Assembly (NCBI RefSeq): GCF_016862995.1
Contig: NZ_BOOA01000088.1
Span: 1 to 32,375, forward strand
Reading direction: 5' to 3'
DNA: 32,375 nucleotides
Origin: Acrocarpospora phusangensis
Lineage (GTDB): Bacteria; Actinomycetota; Actinomycetes; Streptosporangiales; Streptosporangiaceae
Shown: in pieces, positions 14,921 through 22,263 of the stretch
Position numbering within the stretch: the first letter of the stretch is position 1
Layout of the letters: every line of letters starts with the position of its first letter
Program-made: the position numbers and the translations under genes
The notes under the pieces: generated by a model
Database searches by the model: none
What the model was told of the DNA's origin: nothing
The model's input: only the letters and a program-made list of their open reading frames with translations

Positions 14921-16591
14921 CTAGAGCGCCCCACCGACAAACGCCCATGCCCCATCCGGCCGGGCTCTCCGCCAGACCACCGACGCCGCCCACGCCGACC
15001 ACCAGGCCGCCGCGAGGGCCCCGACTTGGGCGAGCAGCAGGGCCGCGGGCAACCGAAGCAGGGGCGTACCGGAATAGAGCTCGACCAGCACGACCACGAC
15101 GCTGACCAGGTAGACGGCCGAGGCCACGAGCGGCGCGACGGCCGCCACCGGACTGAGCCGCCAGGTGAGCACACTGAGATAACCCAGCCAGACACCGGCG
15201 CCGACCATGCCGATCTGCACGGACGAGGTGGGGACGAGCAGGGCGACTCCACCCACGAACGGCAGAAGCGCCCCACCGACCAGAACCCAGCGCGGCCAGC
15301 CCGCGCCCGGCGCCAGCGTCTCCGGCAGAACCGGCGTGGCCAGAATGAGCAGGGCCACGAACACCGGCGGCAGCGCGACCAGCCACGGAACCGGAACCGG
15401 CAGCGAGAGCGCCACGAGCGCGGCGGCCGCCATACTCAGAACCGCCGCGCTGAAGCCCACCTGAGCTCCCGGATCAGGCAACCCCAGCAAGGCGAAAACA
15501 CGAGATTTCCGGACATGGCGGCCAGCCGGGATCCGAGGGCGGCCAGCGTCGGCGGCACCATACGTGGTCGCCACCCAGGCGGCCCAGCGCGCGGACTTCT
15601 CCCGCACCGCCTGCGTCCAGCTGTCCCACGCGGTCATGGCATGCGCCCCCGGCTTGCGCACCCGCTCCCCGTTCACCTGCCCCGATTCCGGCCCGACCAC
15701 CTCACTCCGAGCAAACCAGGCGAACTCCCCGGACCCACCCACCGCATCAGGGACATCCATGATCTCCCTCTCCAGATCCGCGACCGCGATCGTCAGCAGA
15801 TTGATGGCCTCCTCGGCGCTGATCCGCGCCGCTTGGTCCCTGCGCAGCAATCCGAGGATGGCCGGCCGCAACAGCCAGGTCCGCTGCACCGGCGGCGGCT
15901 CCTGCGTCAACGCGGCGACCGGATCCCGCCGGTCATACGGAGGCTCACCCTCGACCGCCGCGAACAACGTCGCCCCCAACGACCAGAGATCGCTCTCCGG
16001 CCCACCCTCCTCGCCTCTGATCCGCTCCGGCGCCATGTACGACAACGAGCCCACGATCGTCCCGCGCGTGGTGATCGTCGGATACCCCGCGGGCGGCGCG
16101 ATGCCGAAATCCGTCAGCACGACCTCCCCGTCGGGACCGAGCAGGATGTTCCCCGGCCGGATGTCCCGATGCACGATCCCCGCCGCGTGCGCCACCCGCA
16201 GCGCGTCCAGCACGTGCAGCACGATCCGCGCGGCCTCCCGCTCCGGCAGCTGCCCGAGCCGGTCCAGCCGCTCCTCCAGCGACTCCACCTGGAGCAACTC
16301 CATGACGATCCAGAGATCATTGGAGTCGTCGACGACGTCGTGCACCCGGATCACCGACGGATGCCGCAACCGCGCCGTCGCCCGAGCCCACCGCCGGATC
16401 CGCCGAGCCGCCTGGTCGCGCGCCTCCGGCCCCGCGTGCACAGGGAAATACACCCGTTTGACCGCGACATCCCGCGCAAGCACCTCATCGTGGGCTTGCC
16501 ACACCGAACCCATACCACCGCGCCCCAGTTCGCGTACCAGCCGGTAACGACTGGCGATTGCGCGGGCCTGCCTCACTCCCGAGTCCGGCAT
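14921..16591 (-). CDS. Transmembrane serine/threonine protein kinase
   Basis: The 556-residue protein is a Hanks-type Ser/Thr kinase with a C-terminal membrane part. The glycine loop GRGGMGSVW and the ATP-binding Lys in VAVKRV are near the N-terminus. The catalytic loop HRDIRPGN has His141-Asp143, and the DFG motif begins at Asp161, followed by an activation-loop segment and SYMAPERIRGEE. The usual HRDLKP Lys is Arg, a change also seen in some active kinases. Residues about 375-545 contain several hydrophobic segments (four to six helices) without a PASTA sensor. ATG 16591 (MPDSGVR) starts just before the kinase domain; the frame also opens from TTG 16642, which follows GAGAGG. The likely partner is the following YjbR gene. 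Confidence 0.88.
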   Translation of the reverse strand: MPDSGVRQARAIASRYRLVRELGRGGMGSVWQAHDEVLARDVAVKRVYFPVHAGPEARDQAARRIRRWARATARLRHPSVIRVHDVVDDSNDLWIVMELLQVESLEERLDRLGQLPEREAARIVLHVLDALRVAHAAGIVHRDIRPGNILLGPDGEVVLTDFGIAPPAGYPTITTRGTIVGSLSYMAPERIRGEEGGPESDLWSLGATLFAAVEGEPPYDRRDPVAALTQEPPPVQRTWLLRPAILGLLRRDQAARISAEEAINLLTIAVADLEREIMDVPDAVGGSGEFAWFARSEVVGPESGQVNGERVRKPGAHAMTAWDSWTQAVREKSARWAAWVATTYGAADAGRPRIPAGRHVRKSRVFALLGLPDPGAQVGFSAAVLSMAAAALVALSLPVPVPWLVALPPVFVALLILATPVLPETLAPGAGWPRWVLVGGALLPFVGGVALLVPTSSVQIGMVGAGVWLGYLSVLTWRLSPVAAVAPLVASAVYLVSVVVVLVELYSGTPLLRLPAALLLAQVGALAAAWWSAWAASVVWRRARPDGAWAFVGGAL

Positions 16592-16830
16592 GTCCCGGAA
16601 ATTACACAGGCCACCGCTCCACGTCCAGACTGTTGGAGTCAATGCCTCTCTGAAGCTTTCATCTGGAGCCCCAGCGGTACGCGATAGACCAGGTCACACC
16701 AATCCACAGCTGACACCCCATACACCGAAATTTCCTAGCTAAATGGTCGTGCGCCCGACTATCACGCGTGTTGGCCGCCCCGCCGCCCCCTGATAGGACG
16801 GAGATCACTTCAACCCAAACAGGAGGCACC

Positions 16831-17196
16831 ATGCCGGGAAAATGGCTTCGCACCACCGTCGCCGTCGCCGCAGCCGCCGCCACCCTGCTCCCCGCCAGTC
16901 CCGCCAACGCCGCCAGCCCCTGCACGATCTCGGGCGCCCTCTGCCTCTATGACGGCCCGGGGTTCACCGGCAACCTGTTCACCGCCAGCGCCCTCACGCC
17001 GGCGGGCGTCTGCGTCAACCTGGCCGCACACGGCTGGGGCGGCGGCCGGGTGAAATCCGCCGTCAACAGAAACGCCAAAACGGCCGTCCTGTACGCCTCC
17101 ACCAACTGCACCACCGGCGGCCCATTCCAGTACGTCTTCCCCAACCAGCTCGTTTCGCCCGTGGGTGTGACGGCTAACAGCGCGTTCGTGTATTAG
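16831..17196 (+). CDS. Small secreted I36-type peptidase-inhibitor-like protein
   Basis: The 121-residue precursor has a signal peptide (MPGKWLRTTVAVAAAAATLL) with probable cleavage after NAA at about residue 29. The mature part CTISGALCLYDGPGFTGN matches the start of the peptidase inhibitor I36 family of actinobacteria, which has a beta/gamma-crystallin-like fold and blocks extracellular metalloproteases in the known members. Four Cys in the mature part could make two disulphides. The ATG at 16831 has AGGAGG (16821-16826) upstream; the frame is open further back but without a site. The gene sits alone between divergent kinase and the deacetylase, followed by a strong hairpin. The target protease is unknown. 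Confidence 0.82.
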   Translation: MPGKWLRTTVAVAAAAATLLPASPANAASPCTISGALCLYDGPGFTGNLFTASALTPAGVCVNLAAHGWGGGRVKSAVNRNAKTAVLYASTNCTTGGPFQYVFPNQLVSPVGVTANSAFVY

Positions 17197-17205
17197 CCGG
17201 GAAAG

Positions 17206-17230
17206 CCCAGGGCCGGCGTCCGGCCCTGGG
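17206..17230 (+). terminator. Hairpin terminator after the I36-like gene
   Basis: CCCAGGGCCGG (17206-17216) and CCGGCCCTGGG (17220-17230) form a perfect 11-bp stem with a three-base loop, nine bases after the stop, followed by ACATTTCT. Confidence 0.8.
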
Positions 17231-17422
17231 ACATTTCTCGTGGTCACGCGTGAATGTTTCATCGGCGCGCCCCGGTTCTCCGAACTGACCAGGGCCGCGC
17301 CCGCGACATGGTTGCCCGGCACGGAACGGCGTCATATCTTGCGGCGAAACAATTCGCACCATCTCACGAAACGTTTCGAAGCCCAGATCCCCTCGATCCG
17401 CCGTCCAGACCCGGGAGCCAAA

Positions 17423-18169
17423 TTGATCAGATACCTGCGCCGTCTGACCGATCGTCCCAGCGCCGTGGCCCACCCGTCGAGGCTGGCCGCGCTGGCCGCC
17501 GCCGCGCTCGTGGTCGCGACCCCCCTCCCCGCGCAGGCCTCCACCCCGTCCTTCCACTGCCGGAACGGGTACGTCGGCCTGACCTACGACGACGGCCCCA
17601 TCCCCGAGACCACGCCGACCCTGCTGCGCGCCCTGCGCAAGGCCAACGCGAAGGCCACGTTCTTCAACCTGGGTTCGGCTTCAGAGACCAACCCCGACCT
17701 CGTACGGGCCCAGCAGCGCGCCGGCATGTGGATCGCCAACCACACCATGACCCACCCGCACCTCACCCAGATCGGCGAACCCGCCGCGTTCAACGAGATC
17801 GCCGACACGCAGAAGGTGCTGCGCCGCATCACCGGCCACCGCCCCACCCTGTTCCGGCCGCCGTACGGCGAGACGAACGAGCAGGTCAGGGAGGACGCGC
17901 GCCGCCTGGGCCTGCTCGAGGTCCTGTGGACGGTGGACTCCAGGGACTGGGCGGGCGCCACCACCGAGGAGATCGTGGCCGCCGCCGACACACTCCAGCC
18001 CGGCGGCATCATCCTCATGCACGAATGGGCGCAGCCGTCCGTGGACGCCGTACCCCAGATCGTCAGCAACCTCCGCAAGCGCGGCCTGTGCCCCGGCAAG
18101 ATCGTGTTCACGCCGCGCAAGGTGCCGTACAGCGACATCTTCTTCCACGCGGTGGCCGTCGCGCCCTGA
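17423..18169 (+). CDS. Secreted polysaccharide deacetylase (NodB domain)
   Basis: The 248-residue enzyme removes acetyl groups from a cell-wall or chitin-like polymer outside the cell. It has a twin-Arg-free signal peptide (MIRYLRRLTDRPSAV then a hydrophobic Ala-rich stretch, cleavage near AQAS, about residue 40). NodB motifs are in order: YDDGP with Asp56-Asp57 (catalytic base and metal ligand), HTMTH (His107, His111, metal ligands), RPPYG, TVDSRDW and ILMHE. TTG 17423 is chosen because GGGAG lies five bases upstream and the signal peptide then starts properly; the frame opens back at 17240 but that extension has no signal sequence. The exact substrate cannot be read. Its transcript is ended by the 18183-18215 hairpin. 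Confidence 0.9.
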   Translation: MIRYLRRLTDRPSAVAHPSRLAALAAAALVVATPLPAQASTPSFHCRNGYVGLTYDDGPIPETTPTLLRALRKANAKATFFNLGSASETNPDLVRAQQRAGMWIANHTMTHPHLTQIGEPAAFNEIADTQKVLRRITGHRPTLFRPPYGETNEQVREDARRLGLLEVLWTVDSRDWAGATTEEIVAAADTLQPGGIILMHEWAQPSVDAVPQIVSNLRKRGLCPGKIVFTPRKVPYSDIFFHAVAVAP

Positions 18170-18182
18170 CGCTCATACGAAA

Positions 18183-18215
18183 CGACGACGGCCCCCGGTG
18201 CGGGGGTCGTCGTCG
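18183..18215. terminator. Bidirectional hairpin between deacetylase and L31 genes
   Basis: CGACGACGGCCCCC (18183-18196) and GGGGGTCGTCGTCG (18202-18215) form a 14-bp stem with a single G-T wobble and a five-base loop. It lies between two convergent genes and can serve both. Confidence 0.8.
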
Positions 18216-18228
18216 GGTGGCGGAGGGC

Positions 18229-18477
18229 CTAGTGGCCGTACCGGCGTCTGAAGCGTTCGACGCGGCCGGCGCTGTCGACGATGCGGCCGCGGCCACTGTA
18301 GAAGGGGTGGCTCTCCGCGGAGACGTCCACCTCCACCAGCGGATAGGTGTTGCCGTCCTCCCATTCGATCGTCTTGGAACTGGTGACGGTCGAGCGGGTG
18401 AGGAACGCGAAGCCGGTGCTCGGGTCGCGGAAGACCACAGGATGGTACTCGGGGTGGATCTTCTTCTGCATGGTCAT
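18229..18477 (-). CDS. rpmE2: Ribosomal protein L31 type B (zinc-independent)
   Basis: The 82-residue protein matches the L31 type B family: [29 protein letters not shown] at the start and [24 protein letters not shown] at the end. It lacks the CxxC zinc motif of the standard L31, so it is the form that replaces the zinc-binding L31 in the 50S subunit when zinc is scarce. The start overlaps the stop of the L33 gene (ATGA), showing translational coupling. The pair is downstream of a Zur-like box, consistent with zinc-starvation control. A later start at the second Met (18471) is possible. Confidence 0.95.
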   Translation of the reverse strand: MTMQKKIHPEYHPVVFRDPSTGFAFLTRSTVTSSKTIEWEDGNTYPLVEVDVSAESHPFYSGRGRIVDSAGRVERFRRRYGH

Positions 18478-18638
18478 CTTTCCTCTCGGAAGACCACGTG
18501 CCTGCGGACGATCGGGTCGTACTTCTTCAGGGTGAGCCGGTCGGGGTGGTCACGGCGGTTCTTGCGGCTCACGTAGGTGAATCCGGTCCCGGCCGTCGAC
18601 CTGAGCTTGATCACCGGTCGGAGAACGCTTCTGGCCAT
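18474..18638 (-). CDS. rpmG2: Ribosomal protein L33 (zinc-independent)
   Basis: The 54-residue protein [19 protein letters not shown]... has the L33 signature [15 protein letters not shown] and ends [10 protein letters not shown], without the CxxC pairs of the zinc-binding form. It is therefore the Cys-free paralogue used under low zinc. ATG 18638 has AGAGGAG five bases upstream, so the ten-codon upstream extension in the same frame is not used. It is the first gene of the L33-L31B unit, whose upstream region carries the Zur-like palindrome. Confidence 0.95.
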   Translation of the reverse strand: MARSVLRPVIKLRSTAGTGFTYVSRKNRRDHPDRLTLKKYDPIVRRHVVFREER

Positions 18639-18668
18639 CGGCACTCCTCTCTGCGCCGTGTAATGCAT

Positions 18669-18683
18669 TGAGAACCGTTTTCA
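18669..18683. promoter_or_regulatory. Zur-like box upstream of rpmG2-rpmE2
   Basis: TGAGAACCGTTTTCA is a 7-1-7 inverted repeat with one mismatch (TGAGAAC versus TGAAAAC) and closely resembles the actinobacterial Zur box of the TGAAAATNATTTTCA type. It lies 31 bases before the L33 start. Repression by zinc-bound Zur is inferred. Confidence 0.75.
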
Positions 18684-18777
18684 TTCCCGTATGGAGATGC
18701 TCCGCGTAACCCCCGATTTCTCCGGCGATTGACTAGCGTTGGAACGGTCAACGCCGCCCAACTCCCGGGAGAAGGCC

Positions 18778-18978
18778 ATGACCTGGCACCGCCTCAGCGC
18801 CAAGCAGCAGGACCAAGCCACCGACTTCGCGAACGAACTGCGCGTCCTGGGCATCCCCGACGCCGACCCCGGCAGGTGCGCCGAGCATCTGAACAACTGC
18901 TTCCAGTGGAAGCGCGCCGAGATCACCCTCGCCCAGCTGTGCGAACACGCCGGCTGGACGATCCCCACCGACAGGTGA
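18778..18978 (+). CDS. Small protein of unknown function (66 residues)
   Basis: The product is MTWHRLSAKQQDQATDFANE... ending GWTIPTDR, with two Cys (AEHLNNC, LCEH). It has no signal peptide or membrane segment and looks helical. ATG 18778 follows GGGAGAAGG at a suitable distance. It lies opposite in direction to the L33/L31 unit, whose box is upstream, but whether that control extends here is unknown. I do not recognise the family. Confidence 0.6.
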   Translation: MTWHRLSAKQQDQATDFANELRVLGIPDADPGRCAEHLNNCFQWKRAEITLAQLCEHAGWTIPTDR

Positions 18979-19081
18979 CGGCGTTTCTTTCCACCTTACG
19001 CTTCCGGCCGCGGGCCGCCTGATCTAGAAACACGCCCCGCGATCGTGCGATCTTCAGAGGGTCCCCGATCTGGAGCCGTCG

Positions 19082-19690
19082 ATGTCCAACCCGTACGGGT
19101 ATGAGGGCTGGCAGTCGCCCTACAGTCCGCAGCCCGGCTACGAGCCACCGCCGCCCCCGCGCGCGAACCCCGTTCCCGCGCTGGTGACCCTCTTCACGCT
19201 CGCCTTCCTCATGCTCGCCGGCGGCGGTTTCTCCCTGTACGTCGTCCTCACGGATGAACCGTCCGCCCCCGCGGCCCCAACCCGTCAGGCGGTCATCCAG
19301 CCGAGCACCGAGGCATCCCAACCCGCCTCCCCGCCGGCCTCCCCATCCAGCCCGGCCCAGAACGCCGAGTCGCCGCCTCCCGCCCAGCCCCCCGCGGCGG
19401 CCCGTGGCGCGCTCCTGTCCGACAGCGGCGCCGGCAACAAGACCACGGCCCAGTTCACCGCGGACGACTCCTGGCAGATCCACTACACCTACGACTGCAC
19501 CGCCAACCCGCTCGGCACCGGCCACGTCTCCGCCACCCTCAAAGCCGGCGAGGAACTGGTCGAGACCCCCTTCACTGAACTCGGGACGAAGGCCGACAAG
19601 ACCATCCCGCAGTCCCGTGCGGGCACCTTCCACCTGGAGGTCATCTCCATCGGCTGCGAATGGACGATCGAGGTCACGGATCTCCTTTAG
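19082..19690 (+). CDS. Membrane-anchored protein with Pro-rich linker, unknown function
   Basis: The 202-residue protein has a cytosolic Tyr/Pro/Gly-rich start (MSNPYGYEGWQSPYSPQPGYEPPPPP). One membrane helix (about residues 32-55) is followed by a Pro/Ala/Ser linker (about 58-115). A folded external part follows from about 120, with two Cys (YDCTAN, IGCEW) likely bridged. The Pro-rich start and linker suggest a cell-envelope sensor or lipoprotein-like role, but no domain is recognised. It is followed after nine bases by the AlaX gene, so co-transcription is possible. GGAG lies six bases before ATG 19082. Confidence 0.75.
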   Translation: MSNPYGYEGWQSPYSPQPGYEPPPPPRANPVPALVTLFTLAFLMLAGGGFSLYVVLTDEPSAPAAPTRQAVIQPSTEASQPASPPASPSSPAQNAESPPPAQPPAAARGALLSDSGAGNKTTAQFTADDSWQIHYTYDCTANPLGTGHVSATLKAGEELVETPFTELGTKADKTIPQSRAGTFHLEVISIGCEWTIEVTDLL

Positions 19691-19699
19691 GCTGCGGGG

Positions 19700-20455
19700 G
19701 TGGATGCTCATGGGCGTACAGAACGTCTCGAACTCGCCGATCAGGAACTGCGGGAGTGGGAGGCGACGGTTCTCGACGCCACCCCTGACGGCATCGTGCT
19801 CAACCGCTCCGCCTTCTACCCCGGGGGCGGCGGGCAGCCGGCCGACGAGGGCACCCTGCTCTGGCAAGGCGTCGAAACCCGCATCGCCGGCGTACGCAAA
19901 GGTGACGACCTCTACCTGATCCCCGTCGAAGGCGAGCCCCTTCCCGCGCCCGGCACCGTCGTCCGCGCCGCCCTCGCCGACGACCGCCGATCCGCCCTGA
20001 TGCGCACCCACTCCGGCCTCCACGTCCTGTGCGGCGTCGTCTTCCGCGACTACGGCGCCCTCGTCACCGGCGGCAACATGGAACCCGCCAAGGCCCTCGG
20101 CACCGGCGTCGTCGGCACCGCCCGCATGGACTTCAACCTCCCCGAGGTCCCGCCCGGCTTCAAAGAGGCCGTCGAAGCCGCCTGCAACGCCGAGATCGCC
20201 GCCGACCGCCGCGTCGACATCCGCGTCCTCCCCCGCGACCAGGCCTTCGCGATCCCGGACATCATCCGCACCGCCACCAACCTGATCCCCGACGACGTGA
20301 AGGAAGTCCGGATCGTCGACATCGTCGGCCTCGACTGCCAGGCCGACGGCGGCACCCACGTCGCCTCCACCCGCCAGATCGGCCGCGTCCGCGTCGCCAA
20401 AATCGAAAGCAAGGGCAGAGGCTTCCGCCGCGTACGCCTCGAAGTCGCCGACTGA
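19700..20455 (+). CDS. Alanyl-tRNA editing protein (AlaX-like)
   Basis: The 251-residue protein is a stand-alone AlaX editing domain that hydrolyses mischarged Ser- or Gly-tRNA(Ala) in trans. AFYPGGGGQPAD (about residues 38-49) is the conserved glycine motif of AlaRS editing domains. The zinc ligands are HSGLH (His104, His108) and CQADGGTH (Cys213, His220). The length fits the longer AlaX class. The GTG start at 19700 follows the upstream stop by nine bases. The gene is convergent with the cupin gene, seven bases apart. Confidence 0.9.
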   Translation: MDAHGRTERLELADQELREWEATVLDATPDGIVLNRSAFYPGGGGQPADEGTLLWQGVETRIAGVRKGDDLYLIPVEGEPLPAPGTVVRAALADDRRSALMRTHSGLHVLCGVVFRDYGALVTGGNMEPAKALGTGVVGTARMDFNLPEVPPGFKEAVEAACNAEIAADRRVDIRVLPRDQAFAIPDIIRTATNLIPDDVKEVRIVDIVGLDCQADGGTHVASTRQIGRVRVAKIESKGRGFRRVRLEVAD

Positions 20456-20462
20456 GGTCTCT

Positions 20463-20972
20463 CTAATGCGTCGGTGGCGTCAGCCCATAACGCGCCACGA
20501 CGTCGTCCAGCCAATCAGGATCGCCATAGGTCAGGCCGTATCTCTCCGCGAGTTCGGTGAATTCGGCCGTCTCGTGGAGGCTCATGCCGGCGGGCGGTTC
20601 GACAGCGGCGAAAAGCTCACTGAGCTCACGGAAGTAACTCTCGAAGCCACCCGGCGTAATGATTTCGACGATGCGCCCGGGCGTCGTCCCCGCATTCCAC
20701 ATGGCGTGCATCCGCCCCCGCGGCTTCGTGATGTACCCGCCGGGCCCCAGCACGATCTCGTCGTTATCGGACCGGAAGCCGATCTGGCCTTCCAGCACGA
20801 CGGAGTGCTCGTCCTCACGCGTATGCAGATGCGGCGCGGTGATCGTCCCCACCGCGAACGGATGCTCGAGAATGGCCACCCGGCCGTCGTTGTCACGGCT
20901 GTGAAGCTTGAACACCGCGCCGAAACCCCCGATGGCGACCGATTCCCCACCCCCGGACCGCACCACCTTCAC
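20463..20972 (-). CDS. Cupin-domain protein
   Basis: The 169-residue protein carries a cupin barrel. PHLHTREDEHSVVLEG (about residues 47-62) is motif 1 with its metal-binding histidines and Glu, and KPRGRMHAMWN (about 82-92) is motif 2 with the last histidine. The C-terminal part (RELSELFAAVEPPAGMSLHETAEFTELAERYGLTYG) is typical of a widespread group of small quercetinase-like cupins. A metal-dependent oxygenase or isomerase activity is possible, but the substrate is unknown. The GTG start at 20972 is preceded by GGAGGAG at a slightly long distance. Confidence 0.85.
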   Translation of the reverse strand: MKVVRSGGGESVAIGGFGAVFKLHSRDNDGRVAILEHPFAVGTITAPHLHTREDEHSVVLEGQIGFRSDNDEIVLGPGGYITKPRGRMHAMWNAGTTPGRIVEIITPGGFESYFRELSELFAAVEPPAGMSLHETAEFTELAERYGLTYGDPDWLDDVVARYGLTPPTH

Positions 20973-21028
20973 GTCCTCGCTCCTCCACAGTTCCGCAGGT
21001 CATCGAGGGGGAAGGCCGTCTCACCACG

Positions 21029-21295
21029 CTAACCCATGTCGACGACCCCGACCACGTCAGACGTCGGAAGGGTGGTGTTCTCGACTCCGCCTTCCTGATA
21101 GGCACGCGAGTCCATGGAGACGTGGCGGTTGTCCCCCTGGACCCAGACACGTCCCTGCGGAACAGTCAGCGGGCCGAATCGGGAATACGACGCCGGAGGC
21201 TCCTTGATGTACGGCTCCTCCAAGGGCTGCCCATCCAAAACCATCCGCCCACGATCGTCGCAGCACTCCACGGCGACCCCGGCGTTTCTGCCGTT
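21029..21295 (-). pseudogene. Signal peptidase I relic (C-terminal part only)
   Basis: The frame gives VECCDDRGRMVLDG, then VPQGRVWVQGDNRHVSMDSRA, and ends PTSDVVGVVDMG before a stop. GDNRxxSxDSR is the box E signature of signal peptidase I, and the preceding segments match its C-terminal beta domain. The catalytic Ser and Lys boxes and the membrane anchor are absent, and a TGA (21298-21296) cuts the same frame just upstream. Only about 88 codons remain, so it is most likely a truncated relic. Confidence 0.75.
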
Positions 21296-21455
21296 TCAGT
21301 AATTCCGCGAGGCGTCGTGCTCCAATTCGGCGACGGATCGGCGTGGTGCTCGCGGGACGGTGGACCGTAGCCGAACCTGATGATCATTTGGGGGTGGCCG
21401 CGGCGATTTCGAAAGGCTCAGCCGCCAGGGTCCCGTTCGCCCGCCGTTCCATCCA

Positions 21456-21492
21456 GGGCCGAAGGTCCCGCGTTGGCAGGGATTGCGGACCT
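21456..21492. promoter_or_regulatory. Two DosR/OsdR-like boxes upstream of the DoxX gene
   Basis: GGGCCGAAGGTCCC (21456-21469) and GGGATTGCGGACCT (21479-21492) fit the pattern RGGNCNNNNGNCCY (the second with one mismatch), starts 23 bp apart. They lie about 95 bases before the DoxX start, within the 290-base gene-free stretch 21296-21586. No other element is clear there. Binding by a DosR/OsdR-type regulator is inferred. Confidence 0.6.
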
Positions 21493-21586
21493 CTATCCCG
21501 GGGCCCTCCAGCTCTAAAGACAAATCCAGCCAAGGAGTGTCATTGGGGTGCGAAGAACACGACGAGAACCCTCTGAAAGGGGCCTC

Positions 21587-22174
21587 ATGATGGCCACCAC
21601 CGAAGGACGCCGCACCGTCCGCACCTCCCCCTCCTTCAGCGCGCCGGTGGCATCGACCGCGACGCCCCCGGTGAACCCGGTGAACCCGGTGAACCCGGTC
21701 GACTACGTCTGGGCCGTCGCCCGCATCGCCCTCGGCTGGGTCTTCCTCTGGGCCTTCCTGGACAAGCTGTTCGGCTGGGGCCTGGCCACCCCCGCCGCCA
21801 AGGCGTGGATCAACGGCGGCAGCCCGACCACCGGCTTCCTCAAGGGCGCCGGCGAGAACGCCCTCGGCGGCTTCTACGCCGGGCTGGCCGGCCAGGCCTG
21901 GGTCGACTGGCTGTTCATGACCGGCCTGCTCGGCATCGGCGCCGCCCTCATCCTCGGCGCGGGCATGCGCATCGCCGCCGCAGCCGGAACCCTGCTGCTG
22001 GCCATGATGTGGGCGGCCGAACTCCCCCTGGCCAACAACCCCTTCATGGACGACCACATCGTCTACGCCATCGTCCTGATCGGCCTGGCCCTGGCCTCCG
22101 CCGGCGACACCCTCGGCCTCGGCAGGTGGTGGGGACGCACCGCGATCGTCACCCGGTACCCGTTCCTCAAGTAG
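21587..22174 (+). CDS. DoxX-family membrane protein
   Basis: The 195-residue protein has four hydrophobic segments (ARIALGWVFLWAFLDKLFGWG; VDWLFMTGLLGIGAALILGA; IAAAAGTLLLAMMWAAELPL; IVYAIVLIGLALASAGDTLGLG) in the DoxX/DoxD layout. DoxX-type proteins are membrane components of respiratory or redox systems. The N-terminus carries three 9-bp repeats giving VNPVNPVNPV (about residues 27-36). ATG 21587 follows GAAAGGGG. It starts the dormancy-type island and its upstream region has two DosR-like boxes; a perfect 14-bp hairpin ends the transcript. Confidence 0.85.
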   Translation: MMATTEGRRTVRTSPSFSAPVASTATPPVNPVNPVNPVDYVWAVARIALGWVFLWAFLDKLFGWGLATPAAKAWINGGSPTTGFLKGAGENALGGFYAGLAGQAWVDWLFMTGLLGIGAALILGAGMRIAAAAGTLLLAMMWAAELPLANNPFMDDHIVYAIVLIGLALASAGDTLGLGRWWGRTAIVTRYPFLK

Positions 22175-22184
22175 CCGAGCCACC

Positions 22185-22217
22185 CGGGACGCCCATCCAC
22201 AGCGGATGGGCGTCCCG
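22185..22217 (+). terminator. Perfect 14-bp hairpin terminator after the DoxX gene
   Basis: CGGGACGCCCATCC (22185-22198) and GGATGGGCGTCCCG (22204-22217) pair fully around a five-base loop, ten bases after the stop, followed by TGTTTT. Confidence 0.9.
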
Positions 22218-22263
22218 TGTTTTCTGCTCTCGCCGGTGGATCACGGATGCCACACTGACGGTC

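Noticed and set aside
14543-16687. 714-codon plus-strand frame opposite the kinase and YjbR genes
   Set aside because: The opposite strand contains complete kinase motifs; this frame is Arg/Pro/His-rich shadow sequence.
21122-21370. Short plus-strand frame ending WCSRDGGP over the lepB relic
   Set aside because: No ribosome site or family resemblance could be found; it is more likely chance.
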